DNA of 64,000 nt from positions 1-64,000 of the forward strand of contig WLWY01000002.1 in the NCBI GenBank assembly GCA_012103325.1, written 5' to 3'. Shown one piece after another: positions 53,190 through 62,601 of the stretch (positions within the stretch are counted from its first letter, which is position 1; each line of letters starts with the position of its first letter). This stretch comes from Alphaproteobacteria bacterium (GTDB lineage Bacteria > Pseudomonadota > Alphaproteobacteria > UBA8366 > GCA-2717185). Position numbers and translations under genes: made by a program. The notes under the pieces were generated by a model. It searched no databases. It was not told the DNA's origin and saw nothing but the letters and a program-made list of their open reading frames with translations.

Positions 53190-55832
53190 TCAGACCTCGC
53201 TCAACGCGTCCCAGTCACCTTTTCGTAGCCGGTCGACGATGCCGGTTACATCGGCCTGTTTCTGAACGGCTTGCGTTATGTGTTTGCCGCTGCCGGGCGG
53301 TCCGACGAAGACCGCGCCCTTGATCTGTCCGTTGTCGATGACGATACGCCGATGCAGTGTGTCGCTCTCCACCGCATCCATGATTTCTTCTCCGCCCTTT
53401 TCGGTCTCCAGGGAGCCGAAACCCTTCACGTCGATGCCGTCCATTTTCAGGCTAACCAGAGTGCTGGGCGCCTTGTAGGCAATCTCCTTGCCAAACATTG
53501 CAGCGGCGGCGACAGCGGCCTGGCTGGTGCCGACACCCCATAGGCCGCGCACCTCGCCTGGCAGCTCGGCAACATCACCGACGGCGAAGATCTTATCGTC
53601 GGATGTCTTCATTTGCGCATCGACAACGACGCCGCGTCCGACGGTCAAGCCGGCGGCGCCGGCGAGGTCGGTGTTCGCACTCACCCCTGCACAGGAAACA
53701 AAGATGCCTGCCGGGAGGGTTTCTCCGTTGGTTAATTCGATGGCTTCGACACGGCTGTTCCCCTTGATCGCCGCGACGGAGGCACCGGTTACCACGTCGA
53801 CACCCAGCTCTTCGAGAAAATGCCGCAATATCGCGGCGCCCCGTTCGTCCAACTCGCGGTTCATCAGCGAGTCGGAGCGATGCACGATGGTGGTCTTGAG
53901 GTTGACGCGGCGTAGCGCGTCGGCGGCCTCGATTCCTAGGACGCCGCCACCCAGTACGACGGCCCGTTCCACGCCGTGCTCTTGCCGGTGGGCGCGAATT
54001 GCCTGCACGTCCGCGGCCTCGCGCAGCACGAAGCAACCGGGCAGGTCTGCGCCTTCCGCAGGTGGAACGAACGCGCTCGATCCCATGGCGAGGACAAGAC
54101 GGTCATAGGGAAGCGTTTCGCCGGTGCCTAATGTCACCTGACAAGCCTCCCGGTCAATCGCTGTCGCTTGGGTATTCAGCCACATGGTAATGTCGTGCTT
54201 TTCGTACCAGTCCGGCGCCATGAGGTAGAGGTCCTCCAGGCCGGTACGGCCATAGAGCAGACGACCGACGGCCATGCGGTTGTAGAACAGATGGTTCTCG
54301 CGGGCAACGACGTCGATCTTGCAGGACGTGCTCATGCGTCTGATTTCGTCGGCCGCGGCCATGCCGGAGGTTCCGTTGCCGATGATGACGACGCGCTGGA
54401 TGCCGGTTTCTTCGCCAAGGTCGACCTGATCGGCTGGCGGCGGCGGTTCCGGCAGTTCGTTCGGGTCGATCTCCAGGTCGATTGTGACGGGACCGGCCGC
54501 GGCGTTGCACACGCAGGCCATTCGTGCGCGGCCTTCAAGGCCGAGCCGGCGCAAGGTCGCGAGCTCGTCATCATTCGGCGGGCTGAGATTTTCCATGCCC
54601 TCGACAATGGCGATGGGATCCGCGCCGCACATGCCCATACGGCAACCGAAATCCTGTGTTAGCCCGGCAGATTCAATGCCATCGAGCAAGGTGCGGCCTG
54701 GATCGGCGGCAAAGCTGCGCCCGGAGGCTCGGTCGGTTACGAGATCCCCCGTGGCGTCGGCACCGCCCGCCCGTACGGCGTCGACCTGCACACGCACGCG
54801 TGGTTCGCCGGACGGCGCTTTGAATGTCAGAAAATCCTTTTCCGCGCGTATGCCATTGACGAGGACGCGGACCGCCACGAGCGCAATGGTTGCGACGATG
54901 GGGTATTTGATCCAGGACGGCGACGTCATGCCGAGCATTTGCGCAACGGTGCTGACGATGCCATCGGCCGTGAACCAATAGAAGATGACCAGTGCGGCCA
55001 TGGCCGACACCGCGGCGGCGGCATAGTCGGAAACGCGGATGAATATTCGTGCCGCCATATAGAGGCCCAGAGTTGTGATAATCCAGCCGGTAAGATGCAG
55101 GTAATAGGGGGCCAGGCCCGTCTGATTGGGATCGTCGGCGGTGAAGAAGGCTATCGCGAACCCCGGCAGGCCGGCGACGAAGAACTTCTTGTGTCCCGCA
55201 TACCAAAGGTCGTTGTCCGTCAGGTCGCTCATGAACGCGGCGCGGGGGTTGAAGTCGTAACAATTCTTTTGGCAGCCGACGCAGGTCGGGCAATAGCCGT
55301 TTCTTACAGTGAACAGCGGCGCGTGCCCGTAGGCCTTCTGAATTGGCGCCAGCGGACAAAAGGTGCCGCACCAACCGCTGCGGCCCTTGAATAGGAGGCC
55401 GCCGAGTAACGCCAGGCCCAGCGCGCCGAAGATTAGGATCAGTAACGCCGCTGGTTCCTTGTTGAAATACACATGCCGAAGGCTGACAAGAAAGAAAAAC
55501 GCGAGCACGGAAACGAAATAGGCGAGGTTTTTGAATCTGACGGGCAGCGTCCAGTCTTGCGAGAATCCAAAGGTGCGTGGAAGTTGGTTGGCCAGCGCCA
55601 TGGGGCAGATTTGCCGCCATATTCCCGGCGCCAATGCGAACAAAAGCGGTAGGGATGGAATGAGGACCTTCCAGAAAACGGCAAAGCCGATTTCTGGCTT
55701 TGTCGCAATGAGCCACGCAACGACGAGCATGACGCCAATTGTTGCGATCCGGAATGCCCACCAGAACCAGGCGGGCAGTCGCGAGGGCATTTCCAGATAG
55801 CTGGGAAACGGTTTTTCGACAAATTCGCTCAT
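53190..55832 (-). CDS. membrane iron-sulfur / [2Fe-2S] / FAD-dependent oxidoreductase fusion
   Basis: 880 residues. About 20-330: multi-pass membrane region like NapH/NosR/CcoG-type proteins, with C155/C159 (WCGTFCPLAP) and a CxxCxxCxxxC cluster (C181, C184, C187, C191 in YCPTCVGCQKNCYDF). About 345-455: a [2Fe-2S] domain whose CRMGMCGAD segment (C397, C402) has Asp405 in the third ligand place, as in bacterial SdhB, with the last Cys at 440 or 442. About 478-800: pyridine nucleotide-disulfide oxidoreductase fold with VVIIGNGTSGMAAADEI (FAD), VVLGGGVLGIEAAD (NAD(P)H) and IFAVGDVAE. The rest resembles a rubredoxin/nitrite-reductase-like reductase tail. It could pass electrons from NAD(P)H to the membrane or to a partner oxygenase. 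ATG preceded by GGGAGAAGCAGGTTCC. Confidence 0.85.
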   Translation of the reverse strand: MSEFVEKPFPSYLEMPSRLPAWFWWAFRIATIGVMLVVAWLIATKPEIGFAVFWKVLIPSLPLLFALAPGIWRQICPMALANQLPRTFGFSQDWTLPVRFKNLAYFVSVLAFFFLVSLRHVYFNKEPAALLILIFGALGLALLGGLLFKGRSGWCGTFCPLAPIQKAYGHAPLFTVRNGYCPTCVGCQKNCYDFNPRAAFMSDLTDNDLWYAGHKKFFVAGLPGFAIAFFTADDPNQTGLAPYYLHLTGWIITTLGLYMAARIFIRVSDYAAAAVSAMAALVIFYWFTADGIVSTVAQMLGMTSPSWIKYPIVATIALVAVRVLVNGIRAEKDFLTFKAPSGEPRVRVQVDAVRAGGADATGDLVTDRASGRSFAADPGRTLLDGIESAGLTQDFGCRMGMCGADPIAIVEGMENLSPPNDDELATLRRLGLEGRARMACVCNAAAGPVTIDLEIDPNELPEPPPPADQVDLGEETGIQRVVIIGNGTSGMAAADEIRRMSTSCKIDVVARENHLFYNRMAVGRLLYGRTGLEDLYLMAPDWYEKHDITMWLNTQATAIDREACQVTLGTGETLPYDRLVLAMGSSAFVPPAEGADLPGCFVLREAADVQAIRAHRQEHGVERAVVLGGGVLGIEAADALRRVNLKTTIVHRSDSLMNRELDERGAAILRHFLEELGVDVVTGASVAAIKGNSRVEAIELTNGETLPAGIFVSCAGVSANTDLAGAAGLTVGRGVVVDAQMKTSDDKIFAVGDVAELPGEVRGLWGVGTSQAAVAAAAMFGKEIAYKAPSTLVSLKMDGIDVKGFGSLETEKGGEEIMDAVESDTLHRRIVIDNGQIKGAVFVGPPGSGKHITQAVQKQADVTGIVDRLRKGDWDALSEV

Positions 55833-55872
55833 GGAACCTGCTTCTCCCGACGGATTTCTATGATTATGTCCA

Positions 55873-56337
55873 TTAGTTGAAAGCGATACTCAGTGTCCAG
55901 CGCAGCCGCATGGCGAGTATCCGGCCCAGCTCGACAAGCATGCGGCGGGCGATGCCCGGTTCCCATGCGGCCAGGGTTTCGAAGTTTTCGCGCGTGATGC
56001 GGACCGCGCTGCCGCGTGAGCGGGCACGGATCGTAGCCGTCCGCGCTTCCTGATCGAAAAATGCGATTTCACCGAACACGGACCCTTCCGCGATCGTCGT
56101 GATGATCCGTTCGTCTTCCTCGCTGCCGATAAGGACGTCAACTTCTCCGCTTGTCAGCAAATAAAACGCATCGTCCTGGTCACCGGACTGGATCAGGTTT
56201 TCGCCGGCGCGGAACTGTCGGGTTTCGACAACTTTAAGGATGCGTGCCCATTCCGCTTCGGATAGATCCGCTAGGAACGTGATTTCCGTCTCGACCGGGT
56301 TCGGGACCCCCGATCCAGGATAGTCGAAAAACGCCAT
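55873..56337 (-). CDS. cyclic nucleotide-binding domain protein (no HTH)
   Basis: 154 residues, ATG after GGGGAGGATAA. One CRP-like beta-roll: FLADLSEAEWARILKVVETRQFRAGENLIQSGDQDDAFYLLTSGEVDVLIG and EGSVFGEIAFFDQEARTATIRARSRGSAVRITREN, with the GEIAFFD cyclic-nucleotide phosphate-binding loop and an Arg that matches the ligand Arg (ARTATIRA). No DNA-binding domain follows, so it is a sensor module. Forty bp upstream of the redox fusion, same strand; it may modulate that enzyme. Confidence 0.88.
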   Translation of the reverse strand: MAFFDYPGSGVPNPVETEITFLADLSEAEWARILKVVETRQFRAGENLIQSGDQDDAFYLLTSGEVDVLIGSEEDERIITTIAEGSVFGEIAFFDQEARTATIRARSRGSAVRITRENFETLAAWEPGIARRMLVELGRILAMRLRWTLSIAFN

Positions 56338-56448
56338 TTATCCTCCCCAGTTTAGAGCCTCGCCGCGGATAGTTGGCCTGTCCGCCTGATTTTGGCGCTA
56401 CGATAACGTTATCGGCTTGCGCTGAAAATGATTGAATCCAGGGTTCGG

Positions 56449-57228
56449 TTAGACTGCCAAATAGTCCCGAACGGCCAAGATCATTGTCGTAACACCGATA
56501 ATCGCCAGTGAGAGCAACGCAGCGTTGCGGAAATGTCGATGGCCGCGGTCGGTAAAGAACCGGGCGCCGAACCAAATGGATGCCGAATAGAGCGGAATGA
56601 TCATCAGGCTGATCAGGATGACCTCGCGGGTGAAGAGCCCGTGATACCAGAACGGCGCGAGACCGCAGAAGTTCAGTGCGGTCACCGTACCGATGACATT
56701 TGCGCGCTGCTGATGCGCTGTACCGGGACGGGACAGTGCGACGACGACGGCCATCGGGCCGCTCACGCCAGCGGATCCTTGGACGAGCCCCGCCGCGGCA
56801 CCCGCACCGGCCAAGGCGGTTGGACCGAGGGGGCGGGAAAGCTGCCAGCCACGAAAGAGCATGGCCACCATGGCCAGGACAAAGGCGGAGATGACCATAC
56901 GCATCATCGCCGGATCGATCGAAATCAGGATCCAGGCGCCGACAGGCGCGGCGAGGAAAGTCGCCAGGCAAAAGGGAATGACAAAGGAGCGCTCGGATTC
57001 CCGGACGGCGGTCGGCAGCAACTGCAATGTCGCTGGTAACCCCGCCAAATTTGCGATCGGTACCGCGATGAGGGGGCCTAGAACCACACTCAGTACCATC
57101 ACGATAATCAACGCGGCGCCGAAACCGACGAAACCGCGTAGGAAGCCGGCGAAGAGGATAGCGCCTACGACAAGAGTTACACCGGCAGTCGATATAGGGC
57201 CGACCAGAGCTTCGAACCACTCGGGCAT
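56449..57228 (-). CDS. TauE/SafE-type anion exporter
   Basis: 259 residues with about eight hydrophobic segments and the family pattern GAILFAGFLRGFVGFGAALIIVMVLSVVLGP near the start and AGAGAAAGLVQGSAGVSGPMAVVVAL in the second half, the two repeated halves of TauE/SafE. Members export sulfite or other small anions released from organosulfonates. Its position after two TauD genes fits removal of sulfite (inference). Confidence 0.88.
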   Translation of the reverse strand: MPEWFEALVGPISTAGVTLVVGAILFAGFLRGFVGFGAALIIVMVLSVVLGPLIAVPIANLAGLPATLQLLPTAVRESERSFVIPFCLATFLAAPVGAWILISIDPAMMRMVISAFVLAMVAMLFRGWQLSRPLGPTALAGAGAAAGLVQGSAGVSGPMAVVVALSRPGTAHQQRANVIGTVTALNFCGLAPFWYHGLFTREVILISLMIIPLYSASIWFGARFFTDRGHRHFRNAALLSLAIIGVTTMILAVRDYLAV

Positions 57229-57339
57229 TTTTTGACGATCCCCTAGCAGAGTGAGCCAGCGGCCGGCACCGGGCCCTGGTCCAGTTCAGAAGTTGATTCG
57301 GTTTATGCCGGATGAGACTGGCCTGCTAGGCCCCCGCGG

Positions 57340-58191
57340 TCAAACTGGCCGTTCGCCCGCTGCCGTGGTGCGGTGCAGGAAGCGCGGCATGTTTTCGTCG
57401 TAGTCGCGTACGGCGTAATGCATGTTGGCCCGATTGTCCCACATCAGCACGTCACCGACGCGCCATTTGTGGCGGTAGATATTTTCGTGCCGCGTTGCCT
57501 GGGCATAGAGATACTCCAGGATCGGTTTGCTTTCCTCACGTGTCATGCCGATGAAGTGCGATGTGTAATATGGGTTGACGTACAGCGCCTTGCGGCGGCT
57601 GCCTGGATGGGTGCGCACGACCGGATGAACGACGCCCGGCGGCACCTCCGTCACCTGCACGCGGGAGGGTACTTCGGTGACCAGTGTCTCGGCATTGTGC
57701 TCCGCCTGCAAGCCGTCGAGGAAGTCTCGCAGCGGCTCCGAGAGTTCTTCGTAGGCGGTATACATGTTGCAGAACATCGTGTCGGCATGGCCCTCGGTTA
57801 CCTCTATCGCATAAAGCATCGACAGGGCTGGAGGCACTTCGCCGAACGAGATATCGGAGTGCCAGAAATCGTTGCGCGGGCCGAGCTTGCCCGGACGGTT
57901 TTCCAGCACCATTACTTCCGGATGATCGTCGAGGCCGCGGCGCGAGCCGAGCGGGTGTTCCTCGGTCGGCCCGAAGCGTTGGCTGAAGGCGGCCTGATCG
58001 GCGGGGCTGATGTCCTGATTGCGGAAGACGAGCACGAGATTGTCGAAGAATGCCTGTTCGATCTCGGCAAAGGTTTCGTCGTCGAGCGGTTGCGACAGGT
58101 CGACGCCCGTGATCTCCGCACCGAGCGCGCCGGAAGCAGGAACGACGCCAATCCGCTTATGAGTTCGTTCGGCAGAGGCAACAGCGGTCAT
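57340..58191 (-). CDS. TauD/TfdA-family Fe(II)/2-oxoglutarate dioxygenase (2)
   Basis: 283 residues. Iron ligands H111 and D113 (FWHSDISFG), distal H258 (NMHYAVRDY) and 2-oxoglutarate Arg274 (LHRTTAAGERPV). Begins at MTAVAS after a TTGGAGATCTGTT site. It follows the next TauD gene with a 19-bp gap and is the last dioxygenase of the MmgE/PrpD - TauD - TauD unit. The tail closely matches the remnant at 8528-8611. Confidence 0.92.
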   Translation of the reverse strand: MTAVASAERTHKRIGVVPASGALGAEITGVDLSQPLDDETFAEIEQAFFDNLVLVFRNQDISPADQAAFSQRFGPTEEHPLGSRRGLDDHPEVMVLENRPGKLGPRNDFWHSDISFGEVPPALSMLYAIEVTEGHADTMFCNMYTAYEELSEPLRDFLDGLQAEHNAETLVTEVPSRVQVTEVPPGVVHPVVRTHPGSRRKALYVNPYYTSHFIGMTREESKPILEYLYAQATRHENIYRHKWRVGDVLMWDNRANMHYAVRDYDENMPRFLHRTTAAGERPV

Positions 58192-58210
58192 AACAGATCT
58201 CCAATCAAAT

Positions 58211-59077
58211 TCAGTAGGGCCGGTCGCCGGTCAGTGTGGTCCGGTGGAGCAGACGGCGCTGTGGCAGAGCGTAGTCGCAGACCGCCAAATGCTGCGTGGG
58301 CACGTTGTCCCACATGACGACATCACCGGGTTGCCATACATGGCGATAGGTGAATTCCGGCTTGGTGCAGTGCGCCCAAAGTTCTTCCAGCAGCGTGCGA
58401 CTATCAACCTCCGACAGGCCGTGAATATGCGTCGTGTGTCCTTCATTAACGAGAATGCTCTTCCGCGCCGTAATGGGGTGCGTGCGCACGATCGGATGGG
58501 TAACCGGCGGTGTCTTGTCGATCTGCTCGGCCGACATCTTGGCGTCCTTGTTGCCGTCCTCGACCAGCTTGTTGAAGCGATTGCCAAGGCTGTACTCCGC
58601 TGTGAGACCTTCGAGCTGTTTGCGCTTCGCTTCAGGCAAGGCTTCATAAGCGGCGGCCGTGCTGGCCCAGAGTGTATTGCCAAGCGTTTCGCCGTTCTCT
58701 TCGGGAATTTCGATGGCGTAAAGGATCGAGCCGCGGCTGGGTTCGGCCAAGTAAGACAGATCAGTGTGCCAGTACCGGCCGGCGTCGGGGATGCCGATAT
58801 TCTTACCGTCCTTCAGAATATTGGAGACGACGAGAACTTCCGGATGCTCCCGGTGGAGGTATTGCTCCAGTACATGGGTTTCCAGGCTGCCGAAATATCG
58901 GCTAAAGCGCAGGAGCTGCTCGGGCGTAACCTTCTGATCTCGGAACACGAGAACGGAATGCGCGTTCCAAGCATCGATGAGCGTCTTCTGGCTCGATGCG
59001 TCGAGGTCCTGTGACAGGTCGACATCCGTAACGGCGGCGCCGATAGCCCCATCGAAAGCCTCTATCTGTGGTGACAT
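58211..59077 (-). CDS. TauD/TfdA-family Fe(II)/2-oxoglutarate dioxygenase (3)
   Basis: 288 residues, ATG after AAGGGAGATAACGC. Iron ligands H104 and D106 (YWHTDLSYL), distal H263 (QHLAVCDY), Arg279 (LLHRTTLTGDRPY). Adjacent to another TauD gene on the same strand and three bases after the MmgE/PrpD stop. Two dioxygenases in one unit may act on successive or alternative substrates. The two are diverged enough (different spacer lengths and loops) not to be a recent duplication. Confidence 0.92.
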   Translation of the reverse strand: MSPQIEAFDGAIGAAVTDVDLSQDLDASSQKTLIDAWNAHSVLVFRDQKVTPEQLLRFSRYFGSLETHVLEQYLHREHPEVLVVSNILKDGKNIGIPDAGRYWHTDLSYLAEPSRGSILYAIEIPEENGETLGNTLWASTAAAYEALPEAKRKQLEGLTAEYSLGNRFNKLVEDGNKDAKMSAEQIDKTPPVTHPIVRTHPITARKSILVNEGHTTHIHGLSEVDSRTLLEELWAHCTKPEFTYRHVWQPGDVVMWDNVPTQHLAVCDYALPQRRLLHRTTLTGDRPY

Positions 59078-59080
59078 GCG

Positions 59081-60439
59081 TTATCTCCCTTCAAGAATGC
59101 CGTCCAGACAGTTGCGTTCGTCAAGACTGCCTAGCGTTGCGGCCAGGGCGTTAGCTTCGGCGGCGCCGAGCGGATTAAGGCCGAATGCTGCGCAATCACG
59201 AAACTTCGCGGCGACTTGCGCGTCCGAAAGCGGGTTCGCCGGCGTCCCCGGTACGTTGTCGAGACGCCGCGTAATCGTGTCACCGCTCGATGTTTTGATC
59301 GTAATGCCGGCAGGCGCGAATTTGCCCGCGTTGTCCGCATCGACCGTGACCCCGATCCTGGGAATAAAGTCTGCGACAAGTGGATCGAATACCGCGTTAT
59401 CCTGGATTTCAGCGATGCCGAGACGGCGGCGGAGCAGGGCGCTCGCGGCGGAATAATGGATACTAAATTGGGCCGCAACCTGCGGGTTGTCCTTAGGGTC
59501 GAACGCGGCGCCGACGAGCTGATCGGCGAAGGGCGACAAGGAAATCTCGACGCTGCTGATGTCGTCCGGTTGAAGATCGTTGTCGTCCGCGGTATCGATC
59601 AGCAAATCGATCGGCACGTGGTTCGCCGTGCAGCTTGGATACTTTTTGATCGCGACCGACATCGACTCGAAATGCCCACCGATTTTGTCAACGAGTATGT
59701 CGGGATCGCCCTCGCCATACAGCGTGTGAAAGCCGAACTTGCCTTCGATAGCCTCCCGCGGCCCGCTAATACCAGCGGCCGCGAGTTGGGCGGCGAAAAG
59801 GCCCGCTTCTGCGGCGAATCCGGATTGCGCGCGCTTGGCGAGGCTCTTTTCGATGAGTGCCTGCTGCGTACCGCCGGCGCGGCTGAGTGCTAGACCTAGG
59901 GAATTCGCAATGCCGTCAGCATCGAGGCCGAGAAGCTTCGCACTAGCCGCGGCCGCGCCGAACACGCCGTGCACGGAAGTGTAAAACCATCCCTTGTTGT
60001 GCAGATTGGCCGCACCGAGCCGGCACGCGATTTCGTTGCCGACTACGACCGCTGCCAAGAAGGCGCGTCCGTCCGCCCCAACTTGTTCGGCAACTGCCCA
60101 GGCTGCCGGAACGACAACGATATCGGGATGCACCGAGCCGCGCTCATAGACCGAGTCGTAATCCAGCGCGGCGGCGTGCATTCCATTTACGAAGGCTGCG
60201 CCACGGCTGCCGACACGCTCGCCGCTGGCCCACAGCGTGCTCGTGCCCCTGGCACCCTCCGCCAGGATCGTTTTGCGCGCGCCGTCGCAGCCTGGCGCCG
60301 TCGAACCCGCCAAGGCGACGCCGATCGTATCGAGGATGCGCTGCTTGGTGGCGGCGATGACTTCGGGCGGAAGCGTATCGTACGAGGCTTCCGCCGCGAA
60401 GACCGCCAACTTTTCGGTCAGGCTTGCGTTCACTGTCAT
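59081..60439 (-). CDS. MmgE/PrpD-family protein
   Basis: 452 residues from the ATG at 60439 (TTG 60445 possible). Family of 2-methylcitrate dehydratase PrpD and related cis-aconitate decarboxylase-like enzymes: LAGSTAPGCDGARKTILAEG, GAAFVNGMHAAALDYDSVYERGSVHPD, TSVHGVFGAAAASAKLLGLDADGIANSLGLALS and KKYPSCTANH. Acts as dehydratase or decarboxylase/lyase on a hydroxy-tricarboxylic-type acid. First gene of the minus-strand unit, divergent from the LysR gene by about 130 bp and hence probably under its control. Confidence 0.9.
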   Translation of the reverse strand: MTVNASLTEKLAVFAAEASYDTLPPEVIAATKQRILDTIGVALAGSTAPGCDGARKTILAEGARGTSTLWASGERVGSRGAAFVNGMHAAALDYDSVYERGSVHPDIVVVPAAWAVAEQVGADGRAFLAAVVVGNEIACRLGAANLHNKGWFYTSVHGVFGAAAASAKLLGLDADGIANSLGLALSRAGGTQQALIEKSLAKRAQSGFAAEAGLFAAQLAAAGISGPREAIEGKFGFHTLYGEGDPDILVDKIGGHFESMSVAIKKYPSCTANHVPIDLLIDTADDNDLQPDDISSVEISLSPFADQLVGAAFDPKDNPQVAAQFSIHYSAASALLRRRLGIAEIQDNAVFDPLVADFIPRIGVTVDADNAGKFAPAGITIKTSSGDTITRRLDNVPGTPANPLSDAQVAAKFRDCAAFGLNPLGAAEANALAATLGSLDERNCLDGILEGR

Positions 60440-60568
60440 TGCCAAACTACCCCCTATCTCCCGGGTACTTCAGCGCGTATTTGTTGATAGGTCAAATATG
60501 TATTTTCTTTCCTCTTGATCTGATAATCCTATCAATGACAATCGGCCTTTTGGGAAACGGGAATATAG

Positions 60569-61474
60569 ATGCCGGACATCCGTCAGCTTCAACGTTTTGT
60601 CGCGGTCGCGACGGAACGGAACTTCAGGCGTGCGGCGGCGCGCCTGCATGTCTCACAGCCGCCGCTCAGCGACTCGATCCGCCAACTCGAGGAAGAAATT
60701 GGATCGCCCCTTCTGCTGCGTACCCGGAGGCATGTCGAATTGACGCGCGCCGGCGAGGTCTTTCTGGAACGCGCGCGGCTTATCCTTTCGCAACTCGACG
60801 AGTCGGTCCGGCTGACGCGCGCCGTAGCGGAGGGGTTGAGCGGGCAGCTGACGGTTGGCTTCTTTCCGACCGCGACCTACGATATTCTGCCGAGAATCGT
60901 GCGGCGCTATCGGGCGCAGTATCCGGATATCGGGCTTCGCTTCATCGAGCTTGCGACGGCTGAGCAGCCCGCCGCCCTGGAGCAAAGCCGCATCGATGTC
61001 GCGCTTTTCCTGGCGCCGACCGTCGACCGGAAGGGACTCGCACAGGAGGCAATCCTGCGGGAGCCGTTATTGGCCGCACTGCCCGACGATCATCGCCTTG
61101 TATCCCGGAAACGCATCGATCTGAGGGATCTAAGCAATGAGCCGTTTGTCTTCATCCCGCCACGCTGGGGCACGGGGTATCACGCGCGGGTATTTCATGC
61201 CTGCCAAGAAGCGGGCTTCACGCCGAACGTTATCGAAGAAGTTGAACAATTGCACACGATGGTCAGCCTGGTGGGCGCGGGCCTGGGTGTGTCCATCGTT
61301 GCCGCCTCGGTATCCCGCTTCCGGCCGCCGAACGTCGTTTTCCGGGCGCTTAAAGACTCATCGCTGTATATCGAATTCGGTCTCGCATGGCGCGGAGACG
61401 AACAGTCCCCTGCGATTACAGCCTTTCTTGATATCGCGCGGGAGGTTGCGATGATTTCCCAGGAATTGCCATGA
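60569..61474 (+). CDS. LysR-family transcriptional regulator
   Basis: 301 residues. LysR HTH at the N-terminus (MPDIRQLQRFVAVATERNFRRAAARLHVSQPPLSDSIRQLEEEIG), then two-lobe effector domain (LTVGFFPTATYDILPRIVRRYRAQYPDIGL, GAGLGVSIVAASVSRFRPPNVVF). The QPPLS recognition helix and effector-domain features resemble the BenM/CatR-like group. Divergent from the MmgE/PrpD-TauD unit; its likely regulator. An AT-rich gap of about 130 bp separates them. Confidence 0.93.
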   Translation: MPDIRQLQRFVAVATERNFRRAAARLHVSQPPLSDSIRQLEEEIGSPLLLRTRRHVELTRAGEVFLERARLILSQLDESVRLTRAVAEGLSGQLTVGFFPTATYDILPRIVRRYRAQYPDIGLRFIELATAEQPAALEQSRIDVALFLAPTVDRKGLAQEAILREPLLAALPDDHRLVSRKRIDLRDLSNEPFVFIPPRWGTGYHARVFHACQEAGFTPNVIEEVEQLHTMVSLVGAGLGVSIVAASVSRFRPPNVVFRALKDSSLYIEFGLAWRGDEQSPAITAFLDIAREVAMISQELP

Positions 61475-61648
61475 TCTTGATCGTGCTTCGCTCTGTCCGA
61501 ATTGCGAGAGCCAAATAGCGTATGGATGTAGACCGTCGAATATTGGTGCCGCCCTGTGAATATCGTTTGTTTGTCTACTTGCTCTGTCGTTCGACACCAG
61601 TTTTTCGAACGTGGACACCTGCAACCTTTGAGCCGAGTTACGGTCGCA

Positions 61649-62509
61649 TCAGAGGGTCGGTCTGTTGCCGGCTACCGTGGTACGGTGCAAGCGCCGCTTT
61701 TGCACGGCGGCGTCGAACGCCAGGCCGCGGTGTAGCGCTGCGCGATTATCCCACAAAATCATATCGCCGACACGCCATTTGTGCCGATAGGTAAAGCGGG
61801 GCTGGGTTGCGTGCTCGTTCAGGCGGTCGATCAAGGCGCGACTGTCTTCCTGAGGCATCCCTTCAATCGACTCGGCGTGCGACCCAGCATAAATCGTCTT
61901 TCGTCCGGTTTCGGGATGCACACGGACTAAGGGATGGCGCACGGGAGGAATGGCGGCTTTCTCCTCTTCAGTAAATGCGATCGCGTCGACGCCGCGCCGC
62001 GACCAATAGAAATTGTGTACGACGATCAGGTCGTCGATCTGTTCCTTGGTTGCGTCGTCGAGTGCGTCGTAGGCGGCGGCCATGTTGGCGAACTCCGTCT
62101 CGCCGTCGCTCTCTGGGACGACGCGCGCGTGCAACAGGGAGGCTGTCGCCGGCACATGTTTGAACGAACTATCGGAATGCCATTTCTGATTGTCGCGGTT
62201 GGTTTGCATCACCGGATGCTCGGGCACCATGATCGTGTCGTCTTCGTTGAGGTTGGTGGCGCGATAAATCTCCGGTTTGCCGGGCACCTGCAGTGCAGCC
62301 ATGTTGATCAATTCAAGCGTACCAATCCCGCGGCTGAACGCGATTTGTTGCGCATCGTCGATATCCTGTTCGGAGAAAAGCACGATCACATGGTCGAGCC
62401 AGACTTGGCGTACTTGTGCCATAATGTTGTCGTCAAGCGGACGGCGCAGATCGAGACCGCGGATTTCCGCGCCGATCGTGGGTGTCAGTGGCGTGACGCT
62501 GAAATCCAT
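61649..62509 (-). CDS. TauD/TfdA-family Fe(II)/2-oxoglutarate dioxygenase (4)
   Basis: 286 residues from ATG 62509 (GGAAGGATTGAAT upstream; TTG 62515 possible). Iron ligands H111 and D113 (KWHSDSSFK), distal H260 (ALHRGLAFD), Arg276 (RLHRTTVAGNRPT). An LEM-type loop and SRRGVDAIAFTEEEKAA segment differ from the other copies. Convergent with the LysR gene, divergent from the broken PhyH-type gene by about 90 bp. Substrate unknown. Confidence 0.92.
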   Translation of the reverse strand: MDFSVTPLTPTIGAEIRGLDLRRPLDDNIMAQVRQVWLDHVIVLFSEQDIDDAQQIAFSRGIGTLELINMAALQVPGKPEIYRATNLNEDDTIMVPEHPVMQTNRDNQKWHSDSSFKHVPATASLLHARVVPESDGETEFANMAAAYDALDDATKEQIDDLIVVHNFYWSRRGVDAIAFTEEEKAAIPPVRHPLVRVHPETGRKTIYAGSHAESIEGMPQEDSRALIDRLNEHATQPRFTYRHKWRVGDMILWDNRAALHRGLAFDAAVQKRRLHRTTVAGNRPTL

Positions 62510-62601
62510 ATTCAATCCTTCCTATCTCTGCGGTCGAGCGATCGGATTTCGCAGGTGAGGATACAAAACCAGATGACGGACCGCTAGGTCTGGCGGTACA
62601 G

